From contig JBBHKE010001879.1 of assembly GCA_037447655.1 (NCBI GenBank), positions 1 to 64,000 on the forward strand: a DNA stretch of 64,000 nt, read 5' to 3'. Below the pieces are notes generated by a model, which was not told where the DNA came from, made no database searches, and was given only the letters and a program-made list of their open reading frames with translations. The position numbers and the translations under genes are program-made. Below are positions 35,040 through 47,100 of the stretch, piece after piece; positions within the stretch are counted from its first letter, which is position 1, and each line of letters starts with the position of its first letter. The stretch is from Zygnema cylindricum. Its lineage: Eukaryota > Streptophyta > Zygnematophyceae > Zygnematales > Zygnemataceae.

Positions 35040-37019
35040 TCATGCCGCATCGTGTCGATAGCTCGCTCGCACGATACCATGCCCGCATGCGCGATATTTG
35101 GTGCGCGCGCACGATATAATGCACGCACACGCGATATTATGAATGCACGGGCGATATTTCTCATGCACGCGCGGTATTTCTCACGCACGCGCAGTATTTC
35201 TCGGTCAGAGTTTTTGTCTGCCAGGGTGGCAGTTATTTTTGCTTAAACACAAAGGGGTCAGGATTATCCTAGAGGCTTCTTGGAAGCTGTCCACTCTGAG
35301 GACTTATGGAGGTCTCAGAGTTTCAGAGGTCGCAAACGGTCAACCGAAACCGTGACCGACCGTTAACCGACCGCCCGCGCCGGATACGGAACGGATTCAG
35401 TTGCCAAATTTTGGGGGTCGGGCGGTTACAGTCGGTTGACTCACCTAGAAAAAAAAAACAGTCAGTTACGGTCGGTTAAACAAAAAACCAAAAAAAAAGA
35501 AAAATTTGTACCTTTTTTTTTCCAACATTATTGTTTTTTGTACTTTTGGTATCGTGGAAGTACGTGGCAAGTCTGACACTATACTAACACTATTCATTTC
35601 GCGAATCTTACAAAAAGATAATCCAACATTCATGTACTTTGTACTCTTTGGCATCGTGGAAGTACGTGACATCATGATTAGCGTCGCAAATCTGACACGG
35701 TAGTACACTATTCATTTCGCAAATCTTAGGCAACGCGACAAAGCGCCGCAAATCTAACACAAAAGTACACTATTTATTTCGCAAATCTTAGGGAACGCGA
35801 CAAATTGTAATTATTGGCTTATTCCGTCGTACATTGATTAATTTTGTACTTTTTCGGTTCCGGGCAGGCACGGTTAGTCGCGAAAAATAAAGATTCGGTT
35901 ATTTTTTTTTTCGTAAACGACGGTCGGTTAACGGTTAACAATTTTGGAGCGTGACATAACTCGGTCGGGCGTTGGTTACTTAGATTTTGAAAAAAAAAAC
36001 GGTCGGTTTCGGGTATGATTTTTTTTGACTTTTGCGACCTCTTACGCGCGGTTTTATGCATGCACGCGCGATTATAGGCACACACGCACGATTTTGGCAC
36101 GCGTGCATAGTTTTCGTTTGCACTTGCGATTTCACGCCGGTTCATCTATTTATATGTTTCGGTGAAAAGTACTAATTTCGTGCTAGACGTTTCGTTTCGT
36201 GCGCAGGTACACACTTTTCGAGTATTTCGTGCGATACCTTTTATTTCGAGCGTAGGTACTACAATTTCGAAGTATGGACGTGGAGTATCGTTTGGAGGGC
36301 GATTTCCGGGCGACGCTTCGATACACCATTTATTTTTTTATTTAAGTCGCGAACCCATGTAGGTTCGCGCGCACATGTAGTTAAGGAGGGTTTTTACCCT
36401 CGAACAGTGGATTTTGTTAGGCGTACGGCAGACGATGTTGGCCGCCTATTGGCCAACATCTTAAGTAGTTTCATGCATGTAAAGTAGACTAGACGTAGGA
36501 TAATTTTGCTTAGGCCTTGCGTAGCTCTTACTTAGCCTAATTCTCAAACTTAGAGAATTTAGCTTTTGGACAAGAATTTTCTCTTGGCGGCTTCGCTTCT
36601 CTTTTGCTCACTCTCACTGATTTCCCAAGTGTCTTTCTTCTCCTTGCTAGCTAGCTGTAGAGGCTAGATAGAGTAAGACTATTCTCCTTTTTTTGCCCTC
36701 GTTTTTAATCCACGCGGCCTAAGGCCACGTCCGGAAGGTTTCCTTTCAAAGTTTGTCATTTGATGGAAGTGTGAGATTGGAGATCGTGAGGGAGCACATC
36801 TGGACCTTGCTGTGTCTTCCTCGGGCAACTTGACGGTTTGGTTGTGTGTGTGTGTCTTGTTTGTATTTCGGTTGGCTTGAAAGGAGTGTATTTTTGATCG
36901 GATTTGGATTTTCCCTTGTTCCGGTTGGAATATTTCTTGCTTTGCTGTCGTACCGCGATAACTCTTGTAGAGAGTGTGGTAAAGACCAGAGAGCCTAGTG
37001 GTTACCTCTTGGCTTAGCA
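35040..37019 (+). repeat. Left LTR of the gypsy-like element (5' truncated, with insertion)
   Basis: Matches 41706-42893 from CATGCCGCATCGTGTCGATAG to CTCTTGGCTTAG. It contains a CACGCGCGATATTT-type minisatellite (35060-35200) and, between about 35200 and 36043, extra DNA absent from the right LTR. It ends in CA directly before the putative primer-binding site. Confidence 0.7.
35320..36050. mobile_element. Possible inverted-repeat insertion in the left LTR
   Basis: Near its ends AGAGGTCGCAAA (about 35320) and TTTGCGACCTCT (about 36035) are inverses, followed inward by CCGAAACCG and CGGTTTCGG. The interior repeats TTCATTTCGC[GA]AATCTTA and TGGAAGTACGTG several times. No matching target duplication is seen. 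Most of the 0.85 kb absent from the right LTR is this segment. Confidence 0.45.
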
Positions 37020-37038
37020 TTCTTGTCCAAAAGCTAAA
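37020..37038 (+). promoter_or_regulatory. Putative self-complementary primer-binding site
   Basis: Starting at the base after the LTR's terminal CA, TTCTTGTCCAAAAGCTAAA is the exact reverse complement of TTTAGCTTTTGGACAAGAA at 36558-36576 within the LTR (20 of 20 if the base before is included). It does not resemble initiator tRNA-Met complement. This is the arrangement described for Tf1/sushi-type self-primed retrotransposons. Confidence 0.5.
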
Positions 37039-38979
37039 ACTTTTCAAAATCACATTTTCTAAAAGTCTATTTTTTTATAAATAAATTATTAAAAATATAT
37101 ATTTTATTTCATTAAAAAAAGATATATATATTACCTTTCATATTCAGTTTTTGTTCTTGTTTTGTCTTTCTATTTTTCTGCCTATTTTCCTTGCATTTTC
37201 AGTTTTACTTCTCAATTTGGTGTGATAAAATAAATATAAAGGAAAAAAATATAAAAATAACATTATTTTCAATATAAAATCTATCTTTTCATTTCTAGGT
37301 TTTCTTCCACCTATTTTTGAGTTGGTTTTTTTCCTTTTGATCAGGCTTTGTTTTTCTACAAGCTTCATTCTACTTTCTCTCTATTTTTGCTTTCGCTTTC
37401 AGTTTTGCCTTGGGAAAATATATTATAAAAATAAATAAATTTATAAATTTTATTTTATAAAAAAAAAAAAACATTTTGTTTTTCTTTTTTGTTTTCTTCT
37501 TTCTTGCTGCCACTCAATTTCTGGTCTGCAGATTTAGGTCTGATTTTGGGTCAGATTTTAGGGTTAATCTGCGGAATTAGGGTTTTATTGCAGATTTAGG
37601 GTTTGGGCCGCAGATTTAGGGTTTTGGGCGGATTTAGGGTTTATTTTTTGAAATTCTTAACCCTAGGTCAGCATATAGTCATTCATTGGTCGCAGATTTT
37701 TGATTTTTACAGCGTGGAATTAGGGTTTGGGAAACCCTTTTGCCCAATTTTACCGTATTTTGTGAATTATTTTGAAATTTTCTCAATATTCCTCATAAAT
37801 CTTTCTTTTAGTGCAACTTAATTTGTTAACTAGTGGATGTTTATTTTGTGTGGGATTTGATATTTTCTTTCTTTTTTTCTTGTCAAATTTAATCATTCAG
37901 AAAACTTAACAAAATAAGAATATATATTATATATATTAAGATTGCACGAATTGTCACCTATAATTATCACCGCTTTAAAGTTGGGCATAGCGTGGCATAG
38001 CGCCGATAGGCTTACCCTAGCAAGATACTAATTGCTTTGCTGTTTAGCGGTGGTTCTTGGCACGTTTATTCGAAACCAAAGCGGGTTCGATTCTAAGGAG
38101 CTCTACGAAATCCGACTTGCCTCGACCAAGTTCGGTTCACTTTTAGTACTCACCAGAGTATTAAAGGTGTTTTGTAAGTATCACGATGCCTTGCGGGTGC
38201 AGGTGCGTTTCTTTGTAATTTGGACACTTGTGTAGGGGATAGGTGTGGATTGGTTCTGTTACGAACCTTTCTTTTTGAGCATTTGCATTTTCTTGGCATT
38301 TCTTGCATGCTATCTGGCCGTGAGTGGCCTTGAGGTTTCTTGTACCAGTCTGGATTGGATTTTGTTTCATAGATCTCGCTGTAGGTGCCACTGTTTAGAC
38401 AATTTTATGTCTGTGCCGCTGTAGATCTGCACCGAAAAGTGCCTGGATAGTTCTCTGTTTGTTTTTATAGATCTGGCCCTTCGGCCTTGCCCCATTGTTT
38501 GCACGGTAGAGCTTTTGGTATTCCGGCTTTTTGCTAGTTTTGACCACCGGTCTTGATAGAGACTTCGTGTGTTGACTTTTCTTGTGTGGTTTGGCCATCC
38601 ATTTCACGCACCTCGATGAGGCTGTTCCTATCTTTCATAGTTGTATTCGAAGGTTTTCTCTTCGTGTATGCCCACAGATTAGGATAAGTTACATTATCAA
38701 TCCGGATCTACCCGCGGCGGGACAATTTTCCGTCCACCGCGGTCATATATTTCCAGTTCCTCCGAGTCTACAAACGCACCATTTTCAGTTGTGGTCCCCG
38801 AATCTCCGTCAGTTCTGTCGAGTGTGATATCTAAGTCGTCATTATCCTCAGTTTCCTCTAGGTCATTCCTGGATAGAACCAAAAAAGACTTTTCACAGGA
38901 AATATTTTCCCATCCTCTCACATTTTAGTTTTTGGTTAGTCCAAATTTGGTACGACCGGTGCATTCCTCTTTTGACGAC
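37039..38979 (+). other. Leader of the gypsy-like element
   Basis: AT-rich untranslated leader between LTR and gag. A repeated CAGATTTAGGGTTT motif lies at 37519-37640. A box B-like GCGGGTTCGATTCTAAGG occurs at 38083-38100 without a convincing partner box A. No open frame of note on the + strand. Confidence 0.45.
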
Positions 38980-41252
38980 ATGGCTTCCTCCTCGGAGGGG
39001 TCTATAGGAAGGATGCCATTTTGCTTCTCAGGTTTGAAAGACACCATGTCCTTATCTCATTTTCGCATGCTTTATGACATGGAAATGAGGGATTTAGCCT
39101 TTCGATATCAAGACCAGTTCAACCTTAGGGTCGCTTTCTCTCTCCTCGGCCGATACCTTCGAGGTTCGGCTCTCACTTTATATACACGAAAGTATAAGAG
39201 TATCTCACAAATGACAGAGCACTCTGTACCCTTTGCGGGACTCCCAGCCGTTCCGGCCAGGTAGAAATTCCCTCCCAGGCGGCTGTTCCAGCAGTATTAC
39301 ACATTCTTCGGGAAGAGCTATATCCAACCATCCGAGAAATCCCTCAGCAATATGATGTGGATGCCTGTGCGGCAGTTCAAGTTAGACCGCAAGGATTAAT
39401 TCTTTTACGTGACCCGTTATCGGTCATGTTCGATCTTCTCCAGGAAAAATACCGGATGCAAAATCCAGATCAGGTTAAGGAGTTGATGAACTTCAAACGT
39501 AGGCTAGGTGAGACTGCCCCTGCTTTACGAGCTCGAATGGAAACCCTTCGATAAGCCTTACTGGACCTTATGTCCGATGCAGAGGCTGTCCAGAAATTCG
39601 TGGGACAGTTTCCTCCTTAATCGAAAATATTCATTCAGATTCATCTTAGTGAAACATACGGTACCTTTGAGCAAGCGGCTGAATATGCGGTTAGGTATGA
39701 GATGCAATCATCATGGTGGGATGCTCATGAAATTTCCGAATCTCAAGAAAACGAATTTTACTAATCCCCACAACCTTTGAGGAACCCTTGGCCTTCTAAT
39801 AGGCCTCAAAAGACGCCGGCCATGGGAAACCCGCCATTTAATTCCGGAGACCGAGTGTGTTTCCGATGTGGAAACACTGGGCATGATGCTTGCATGTGTC
39901 AGATAAGTCATTCACATGCACCCATTGCCATTTGAAGGGACATTACGTCCACCGCTGCCATGTTAAAGACCCTAATTTTTCGTATCAGAATCAGATTTAT
40001 AATGGTGGAATTCTTGCCCATTCTGCCAAGCCGATCAATCCTCTTACAAAGACCGAGAGAGAGGCGACTCCGCCTAAGATCTCTCGACGAGAGAGGCAAA
40101 AAGGCCGAGTTGCAAGTCATGATGGCCACCATGATGAAAGAGCAATTTGCTGCCTTGATGGCCGAAATGAAACCCCTGTTCACGGGGATGGCAAGGACAA
40201 TCGTCCACATGCCATCGTTGGCCAACCGAATCCTCCGGGATTTTACTGTCCAACAATGCTCAACTACTTTTGATAAGGGCTCGCCTGATCACAATCAGGA
40301 CGGTATATTACAGAATTCTCGTATTCCACTTTCTTTTGAGAAAGAATCTCTTTTTCCTCTACCAGACATAGCTTCCTCAATTGTGTTTGAAGCTCTCACC
40401 ATTCTGGATAGTACGATACATGATGCACATCGAGTCAACAAACGGCTAAGCATCATTTCTGCGATGATTGATGAAGCCCCCAAGGCCTCTTCCGTTCCTT
40501 GTGAGGTTCCCAAAGCCTCTCCTTTTGTTGATAAGTTCCCTGCAGCCGCCGCTTTGAGGGCATTGCAAATGAACCGTAGTCTTTTAGTTATTCAGTTGGT
40601 TACCGCGGATGAGCCGCGTAACCTTGATCCCCACATCAGTTTCTTGGACAATTCTCAAAAGTCTTTCTCCGTTAATGGTGTTGCTCTTTCTCATCCTCGT
40701 ATGGTCACGAGAGCCAAACCCGTGATCCTCGGATCCGGATTTGCGCTCAAGCTTGGTCTGACTGCAGTTAAGCTTCAAGCCACGGCTACTCGGCCTCTCA
40801 CTTCAGTTGGTACCACGGAGCCAGTGCTTAGAATCACTAAGGACCCGCTCACCTTTCGATTCCAAAACGGAACCGAGAGTGAGTCCGTGGAAGTTTCTGT
40901 CCGAGCATTGGTCACCAAATGCAACGACTACGAATGCTAAATGGGACAGGACGTTATCTTCCGAATCGGTTGGGGAGTGGATATGCATGATCAGACCTTC
41001 TCCTACCATCCCTCTTATTTTCCGGGACACAAAATCTGCCTCCCTCTTGTCTCGGCTCGCAAACCATTGCCCACCATGGCACATTTGGCTTTCGCTCTCC
41101 CTGCATTTTCCAATATCGACCTTAGGGAAGACAATTGCGACTCTCCTTTCCTAGAAAAGTACTTTTTAGCCACCCCACTATTGCGAGATAGTTTCAGTGA
41201 GCTCGGTTTTCCCACCGACTCGCGTCATCTTTTCGATACCGACGACACCTAG
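38980..41252 (+). pseudogene. gag and protease remnants of the gypsy-like element
   Basis: The frame opens at ATG 38980 (MASSSEGSIGRMPFCFSG) and continues as a retrotransposon gag capsid-like region, with a stop near 39264 and pieces at 39357-39554. Two CCHC knuckles follow, CFRCGNTGHDAC (about 39858) and CTHCHLKGHYVHRC (about 39914), in different frames, so a frameshift separates them. A 40.0-40.94 kb frame ends in a retropepsin-like segment (KPVILGSGFALKLGL) where the usual catalytic Asp of D-[ST]-G is Gly. A single TAA at 40938 interrupts the conserved hydrophobic strand after it. No reverse transcriptase follows. Several stops and shifts, and the changed catalytic residue, mean it is not functional as read. 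Confidence 0.65.
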
Positions 41253-41426
41253 GTCTCTCCACACATTCTCCATGTGGTGGAAAGCGATAGTAACGGGATG
41301 TTGAGTGTGCAAAAGGTTTATACATGTACAGGTGGTGATCAAGGGTTCCACATGGAGTGCCTCTCTCCTCCATTATCTTTCAACCTTGTTGACCATTACT
41401 TCCTCTATATCTGTCCCGAGCCCTGA
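41253..41426 (+). pseudogene. PHD-finger-like remnant at the end of the retroelement interior
   Basis: Continuing the protease frame past its stop, the translation contains GGDQGFHMECLSPPL and then YFLYICPEP. This strongly resembles the second half of a PHD zinc finger (usually CDGCDxGFHxxCLxPPL ... WxCPxC). The first Cys pairs are missing or changed and the last Cys is Pro, so the finger is degenerate. It ends at TGA 41424-41426, 30 bases before the polypurine tract. Confidence 0.45.
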
Positions 41427-41477
41427 GTTGTGTTGACCAGCTCCTCTACAAGCTAAAGAGCTAGGGGGGGGAATTAT

Positions 41478-42893
41478 TGGGTCCACTCACTGTAGGGGAG
41501 TATTCTTCCCCTTCTCTCTTTCCAATTCATTATTGGGGAGTATTCTTCCCCTTCTCTCTTTGAGTCATTTTCACCTTCATTCTTTCTCATGGTGTATATA
41601 TTTTTTGACTTCTCATATTTAAGTTTGTTGGTATATATGTTTGTGAGCATGACTTTGCTGGTTGTGATGCATTTTCGCTTACTTGTGGCTCATGCACGAA
41701 AGCTGTTATGCCGCATCGTGTCGATAGCTCGAAGGCACAATACCATGCCCCTACGCGCGATATTTGGCGCGCGCGCACGATATATTGCACTCACACGCGA
41801 TATTATAAATGCACGCGCGAGATTTCTCATGCAAGCGCGGTATTTCTCACGCAAGCGCGCTGTTTCGCATGCATGCATTGTTTAAAGCACGCGCGCGCGG
41901 TATTTCGCATGCACGTGCGGTTTTATGCATGCACGCGCGATTTTAGGCGTACACGCACGATTTTGGCACGCGTGCATGGTTTTCGTTTGCACGTTCGATT
42001 TCACGCTGGTTCATCTATTTATATGTTTCGGTGAAAAGTACTAATTTCGTGCTAGACGTTTCGTTTCGTGCGCAGGTACACACTTTTCGAGTATTTTGTG
42101 CGATACCTTTTATTTCGTGCGTAGGTACTACAATTTCGAAGTATGGACATGGAGTATCGTTTGGAGGCGAATCGCAATTTCCGGGCGACGCTTCGATACA
42201 CCATTTATTTTTTTATTTAAGTCGCGAACCCATGTAGGTTTGTGCGCACATGTAGTTAAGGAGGGTTTTTACCCTCGAACAGTGGATTTTGTTAGGCGTA
42301 CGGCAGACGATGTTGGTCGCCCATTGGCCAACATCTTAAGTAGTTTCATGCATGTTAAGTAGACTAGACGTAGGCTAATTTTGCTTAGGCCTACCGTAGC
42401 TCTTACTTAGCCTAATTCTCAAACTTAGAGAATTTAGCTTTTGGACAAGAATTTTCTCTTGGCAGCTTCGCTTCTCTTTTGCTCACTCTCACCGATTGCC
42501 CACGTGTCTTTCTTCTCTTTGCTAGCTAGCTGTAGAGGCTAGATAGAGTAAGACTATTCTCCTTTTTTTTTTGCCCTCGTTTTTAATCCACACGGCCTAA
42601 GGCCACGTCCGGAAGGTTTCCTCCAAAGTTTGGCATTTGATGGAAGTGTGAGATTGGAGATCCTGAATGAGCACATCTAGACCTTGCTGTGTTTTCCTTT
42701 GGCAGCTTGACGGTTTGGTTGTGTGTGTGTCTCTTTGTATTTCGGTTGGCTTGAATGGAGTATATTTTTGATCGGATTTGGATTTTCCCTTGTTCCGGTG
42801 GGAATATTTCTTGCTTTGTTGTTATAACGAGATAACTCTTGTAGAGAATGTGGTAAAGACCAGAGAGCCTAGTGGCTACCTCTTGGCTTAGTA
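41478..42893 (+). repeat. Right LTR of the gypsy-like element
   Basis: Begins after a G-rich polypurine tract at about TGGGTCCACTCACTG and ends CTTGGCTTAGTA. The first 220 bp (to about 41699) are repeated at 42896-43121; the remainder matches the left LTR. It includes a CT-rich duplicated GGGGAGTATTCTTCCCCTTC and the CACGCGCG minisatellite (41725-41960). Confidence 0.65.
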
Positions 42894-42895
42894 TA

Positions 42896-43121
42896 AATTA
42901 TTGGGTCCACTCACTATACGGGAGTATTCTTCCCCTTCTCTTTCCACTTCATTATAGGGGAGTATTCTTCCCCTTCTCTCTTTGGGTCATTTTCACCTTT
43001 ATTCCTTCTCATGGTGTATATATTTTTTGACTTTTCATATTTAAGTTTGTTGGTAAATGTGTTTGTGAGCATGACTTTGCTGGTTTTGATGCATCTTCGC
43101 TTGCTTGTCGCTCATGCACGA
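42896..43121 (+). repeat. Truncated extra LTR start
   Basis: Repeats 41472-41699, from AATTATTGGGTCCACTCAC to CTCATGCACGA. It stops abruptly at the dispersed repeat that begins at 43128. It implies a former tandem LTR-interior-LTR array or a second copy. Confidence 0.65.
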
Positions 43122-43127
43122 CAACAA

Positions 43128-43463
43128 TCTATGGCGACCGGACAAGAGAGGCAAATGCAAGAGCATCTTGATCAACCATAAATAGTATAGGCTTGAAGGT
43201 TGCACGTCTACCATGTTATGCAAAGACGTGCGAAACACAAAAACGTTTAAAAAAAATAAGACGTGTCTTTCAACGAACCAAAGAGTTAAAAAAAAACATT
43301 GCGTCAAGATAAATTGTTAATGTTGGCAACCGTCACGGGCATTGTCGACGTAAAAAATCATCATAACCTTAAGAAACAACGTCATTGTTACGCATTGGCA
43401 CACTTCGAAACCGTGTATTAAGAATATTTACTACAATTCAAAGTAAGTTTGCTAAGTTATAAT
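43128..43463 (-). repeat. Dispersed repeat family, copy 3
   Basis: Reverse-oriented relative of 26165-26530. On the minus strand it has AACTTAGCAAACTTACTTTG, then CGACAATGCCCGTGACGG, and ends CTTGTCCGGTCGCCATAG. It abuts the truncated LTR. Confidence 0.6.
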
Positions 43464-44148
43464 TACAAAGGGCCGTAGCCTTTTGTTTTATACCGCTCTT
43501 TCGTCACGCTATTTTCGCCAACTCTTTTTCGTCACACTGTTTTTTGGCAATGCTCTTGTGTCACACTAATGCTACCGTCCTTTCCTCTTCGTTGTTTGGA
43601 AAACAAGAACCCTAAAAAATGAGTTGGTGTATAAGACAAGCCGTTTGCAAAGAGTATACGGATTTTGTCGTGCGATGACTAAGTATGTGGTACGCAAAGG
43701 AATATTTTAAGTTAAAATTAGTAGATATGAAAAATCTTTGACGATTTTTAATTTACGATCTTAACTTACACGGTTCTACTCAATTTAAACCACAAGTTTT
43801 GTAGAAATTAATGGTTTTTTTAGTATTTTCTAGGTCTAAATTGTAATGCAGAAAAGAAGCCGAGGCAGTCTGTCTCTAACATCTCTCTTCAACTCCCACA
43901 CTTGTCGCAGTCACTGGAGGTTAAAGAGGGAGCTAGAGCCATGGCTGCCCATGCTATTTAGAGATAGAGAGACATGTGGTAGATTTTAGTAGACTTACCG
44001 AAATATACTTGATGGACCTAGGATTTGATCCTGGTACTACCACGTAACTGATTGGAGGAGGAAAGATCCCTGAAAATCAATAGGAAACTATGGAGGAGGA
44101 GGACAAAAAACTCAGTTCGATGAATCCAGACCGAGGGTCTCAAAGGGG
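43464..44148. other. Interval before the copia remnant
   Basis: No gene is seen. From about 43850 the sequence probably is the leader and gag region of the following copia element, but no LTR or clear primer-binding site could be identified. Confidence 0.35.
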
Positions 44149-47100
44149 TTGTGTCACTTTTGCAAGAAACCACGACACCATATGGCATAGTGTACTAAGT
44201 TAACCGAGCTTCAGTTAAAGGACGGGCAGCCCGTTTAACACAGAGAGGAAAAAAAAAGGCCCTTGTGACACAGGTATATGAGGCACAATTCGAGGTCGAG
44301 GACGATGAGCTCCTATTCGATGTGGAGTTGGAGGCGAAAACCGAGGTCGAAATTCCACGAAAGCAGAAATGTGATTTCGATGGATTGCAAGGTGAAGCAG
44401 ACTAGATTGTAGATTCAGGTGCCTCCATGTACATGTGTAAGGATACACACCTATTCACTAAGATAAGAAAAATTCCCACCGTAGAGATAAAGTACGGGGA
44501 TGGGAGGATAGTCACTACTACTTTTGTAGGATCGTTAGATCTGAAAGTGTTAGTAGAAACAAAGACATACATAGTTACATTCTCCAATGTATTGTTTATT
44601 CCGGAGCTGAACAAAAACCTCATCTCTACATCTGTATTAGATGATAAGGGTTTTGATACTAGCACAAAGAAAGGAGTCTTCACTGCTAGTTTTGAGGAAG
44701 AAGTTAATTTCACTGCTGAAAAAGGTAGCCAAATGATATTTAGGCTGATTTTAAGCACTGAGAAGAAGAGACTTTATTATGCTGGTGTTCATGATATAAT
44801 GTTGTGGCATAAGAGGCTTGGGCATGTGAATATAGATAAGTTAAATGGGATGAAAAAGATGGAGTAGTGGAAGGGATTTAGTTTAGTGAGAGTGAGAATC
44901 TAAGTGATTGCAGTGGACATGCTCAAGGTAAAGCACACAGGTTACCTTTCCCAAAATCTGCCATCTCTAGGGGAGAAAAGATTTTATATTTGGTACACAC
45001 AAACATTTGGGGACCAGCCAAAGTGCCCTCACCCGGGGGGAAGAGATTTATAATGACTATCACCCATGATTGGTCTCGGTATTCCAAGGTGTATTTTTTG
45101 AAAAATAAGTCAGAGGCTCAGGAATGTTTTAGACAATATAGGGCATGGAGTGAAAAACTCCATGAAACCCTAATCAAGAGAGTAAGGTGTGACATTGGTG
45201 GAGAGTATACCTTCTAACTAGTTTGAGGATTTTTTGAGGGAAAATAGAGTCCAACACCAAAAGACAGTTCCAAAAAAACCTGGAACAGAATGGGGTAGCT
45301 CAAAGATTATATAGGACACAAAGTGATATTACTAGAAGTATGTTGTCGGATAAAAAGATAGGAAAAATGTTTTGGGCCGAAGCAATGAACTGTGTTAATT
45401 ACTTCAAAAATAGAGTTTATATCAGCGGTAAAAGGCTAAACATATTATGAGAGATGGACCGGCCGAAAACCAAACATATCTCACTTAAAGGTTTTCGGCA
45501 GCCAAGTGTTTAGTCTAGATACATATCGGTCTAATTGGAAACTAGATCCTAAAAGAAACCTGGGGTACTTATTAGGTTATGATGAGGATGTAAAAAAACA
45601 CAGTGTTTATGATCTAAAAAGGGAGAATATAATCTTAGTAAAACATGTAGTAGTTATGGATTAAAGAAAGTTTGTGGATTCCTTCATGTATACAATGTCA
45701 GTAAAAAATAGATTTGAGTCATAAAATTCTGATGACTTTCAGCTTCCTAACCATCCAGGTTTCAGAGAAGATGACATACTTGCAGGTACAAATCAGACCG
45801 AGAAGGAGTTCGCTGCGGAAACTCCAGTGACAACTCTACCCAAAGCGGAAGACGTGGTGGAAATTGAATTGGAATCGAGGGACAGGGGAGAAGCCGAGAT
45901 TATTCGAAAGAACCCAAAAGAACTATCTATTCCGGCCACACATTTTGAGGGAGGAAGTAGAAGTAGCAAAAGGTTGCAAGAAAAACAGGTTAATAACAAG
46001 GTAACAAAACTATCTCATCCAGATGAACCTCAGACTTATGGAGAGGCGATGAATTGTCCAGAAAGGAACCGGTGGAAGATAACCATCAATGAGGAGATGG
46101 CTTCAATTATGGCGGCCGATACTTGAGAGCTGGTGGATTGTCCGCCTAATTGAAAACCAAACGTTTTTAAGTGGGTGTTCAAATTAAAACTGAACCCAGA
46201 TAACATCATTAAGCGCTACAAGGCCCAATTAGTGGCAAAAAGATAACATCATTGAGCGCTAAAAGGCCCGGTTAGTGGCAAAAGGATTTCCACAGACAAA
46301 GGGAATCGACTACGAGGAAACCTTTGCCCCGGTCGTCAGATTTCCCTCGATCCGCATAATTCTCAGTCTGACAGCAGCGGAAGACATGAAGGTGCATCAG
46401 ATGGACATCAAGACAACCTTTTTGCATGGAGAATTAGAAGAGGAGATCTTCATGCGACAACGCGAAGGATTTGTGGAGCAAGGAGAGGAGAGTAAGGTAT
46501 GTCGGCTGATAAAATCTCTTTATAGTTTGAAACAGGCGCCCCGACAGTGGTATAAGAAGCTTGATGAGTTTTTTACCGGTCTAGGATATATCCGGATCAC
46601 CTCAAATCACTCAGTCTATGTTTTGAAGATGATAAAGGTGTTATTTTTATTGCAATTTATGTTGAGGATTTGTTTGTTTTAAATAAATCAATAGACAAAA
46701 TTAATAAACCGAAATCCGATCTTAAGGGGAGATTTGAGATGAAAGATATGGGGGAGGCAAGATATATTTTGGGAATTCAAGTAGAAAGAGACCAAGAAAG
46801 AAAGATAATAAGATTAACTCAGAAAGAAGCAATAGGGAACATTTTAGAAAAGTTTCAGATGGATAAGACTAATAGTTGTACAACTCCAATGGAGTTAAAG
46901 AAGGGAAGTGAGGGGGGTGTGGAAGAAAGAGTCATAATCATAGACGAGGAATTAGGTCTTGAAAAACATAATTTCATGCAGACTATTCCTTACAGGCAAG
47001 TAGTGGGAAGCTTAATTTATTTTATCAATTGTACCCGGCCGGATTTAGTAGGAGTGTTGAGTATAAGTCTAAATGCTCCCACTAAGAGAGATAAGGAGGC

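Larger units (their letters stand above)
35040..42893 (+). mobile_element. Non-autonomous Ty3/gypsy-like LTR retrotransposon
   Basis: Two long direct repeats (35040-37019 and 41706-42893) are nearly identical apart from an 0.85-kb insertion in the first. The interior has a gag-like frame with two CCHC knuckles and a protease-like region, but I find no reverse transcriptase, RNase H or integrase motif. A polypurine tract (AGCTAGGGGGGGG, ending 41471) precedes the right-hand LTR. That LTR appears to begin near TGGGTCCACTCACTG at 41478, so the left LTR seems to lack its first ~230 bp. The left LTR ends TTAGCA at 37019. A truncated further LTR start follows at 42896-43121, suggesting a former tandem arrangement. 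Lack of pol makes it dependent on another element. Confidence 0.7.

Noticed and set aside
38040-38105. tRNA gene or Pol III promoter around GCGGGTTCGATTCTAAGG
   Set aside because: Only a box B-like string; no acceptor pairing or convincing box A at the right distance.
38697-38921. Acidic 74-codon frame on the minus strand
   Set aside because: Antisense to the retroelement leader, no recognisable domain, and the element is otherwise read on the + strand.
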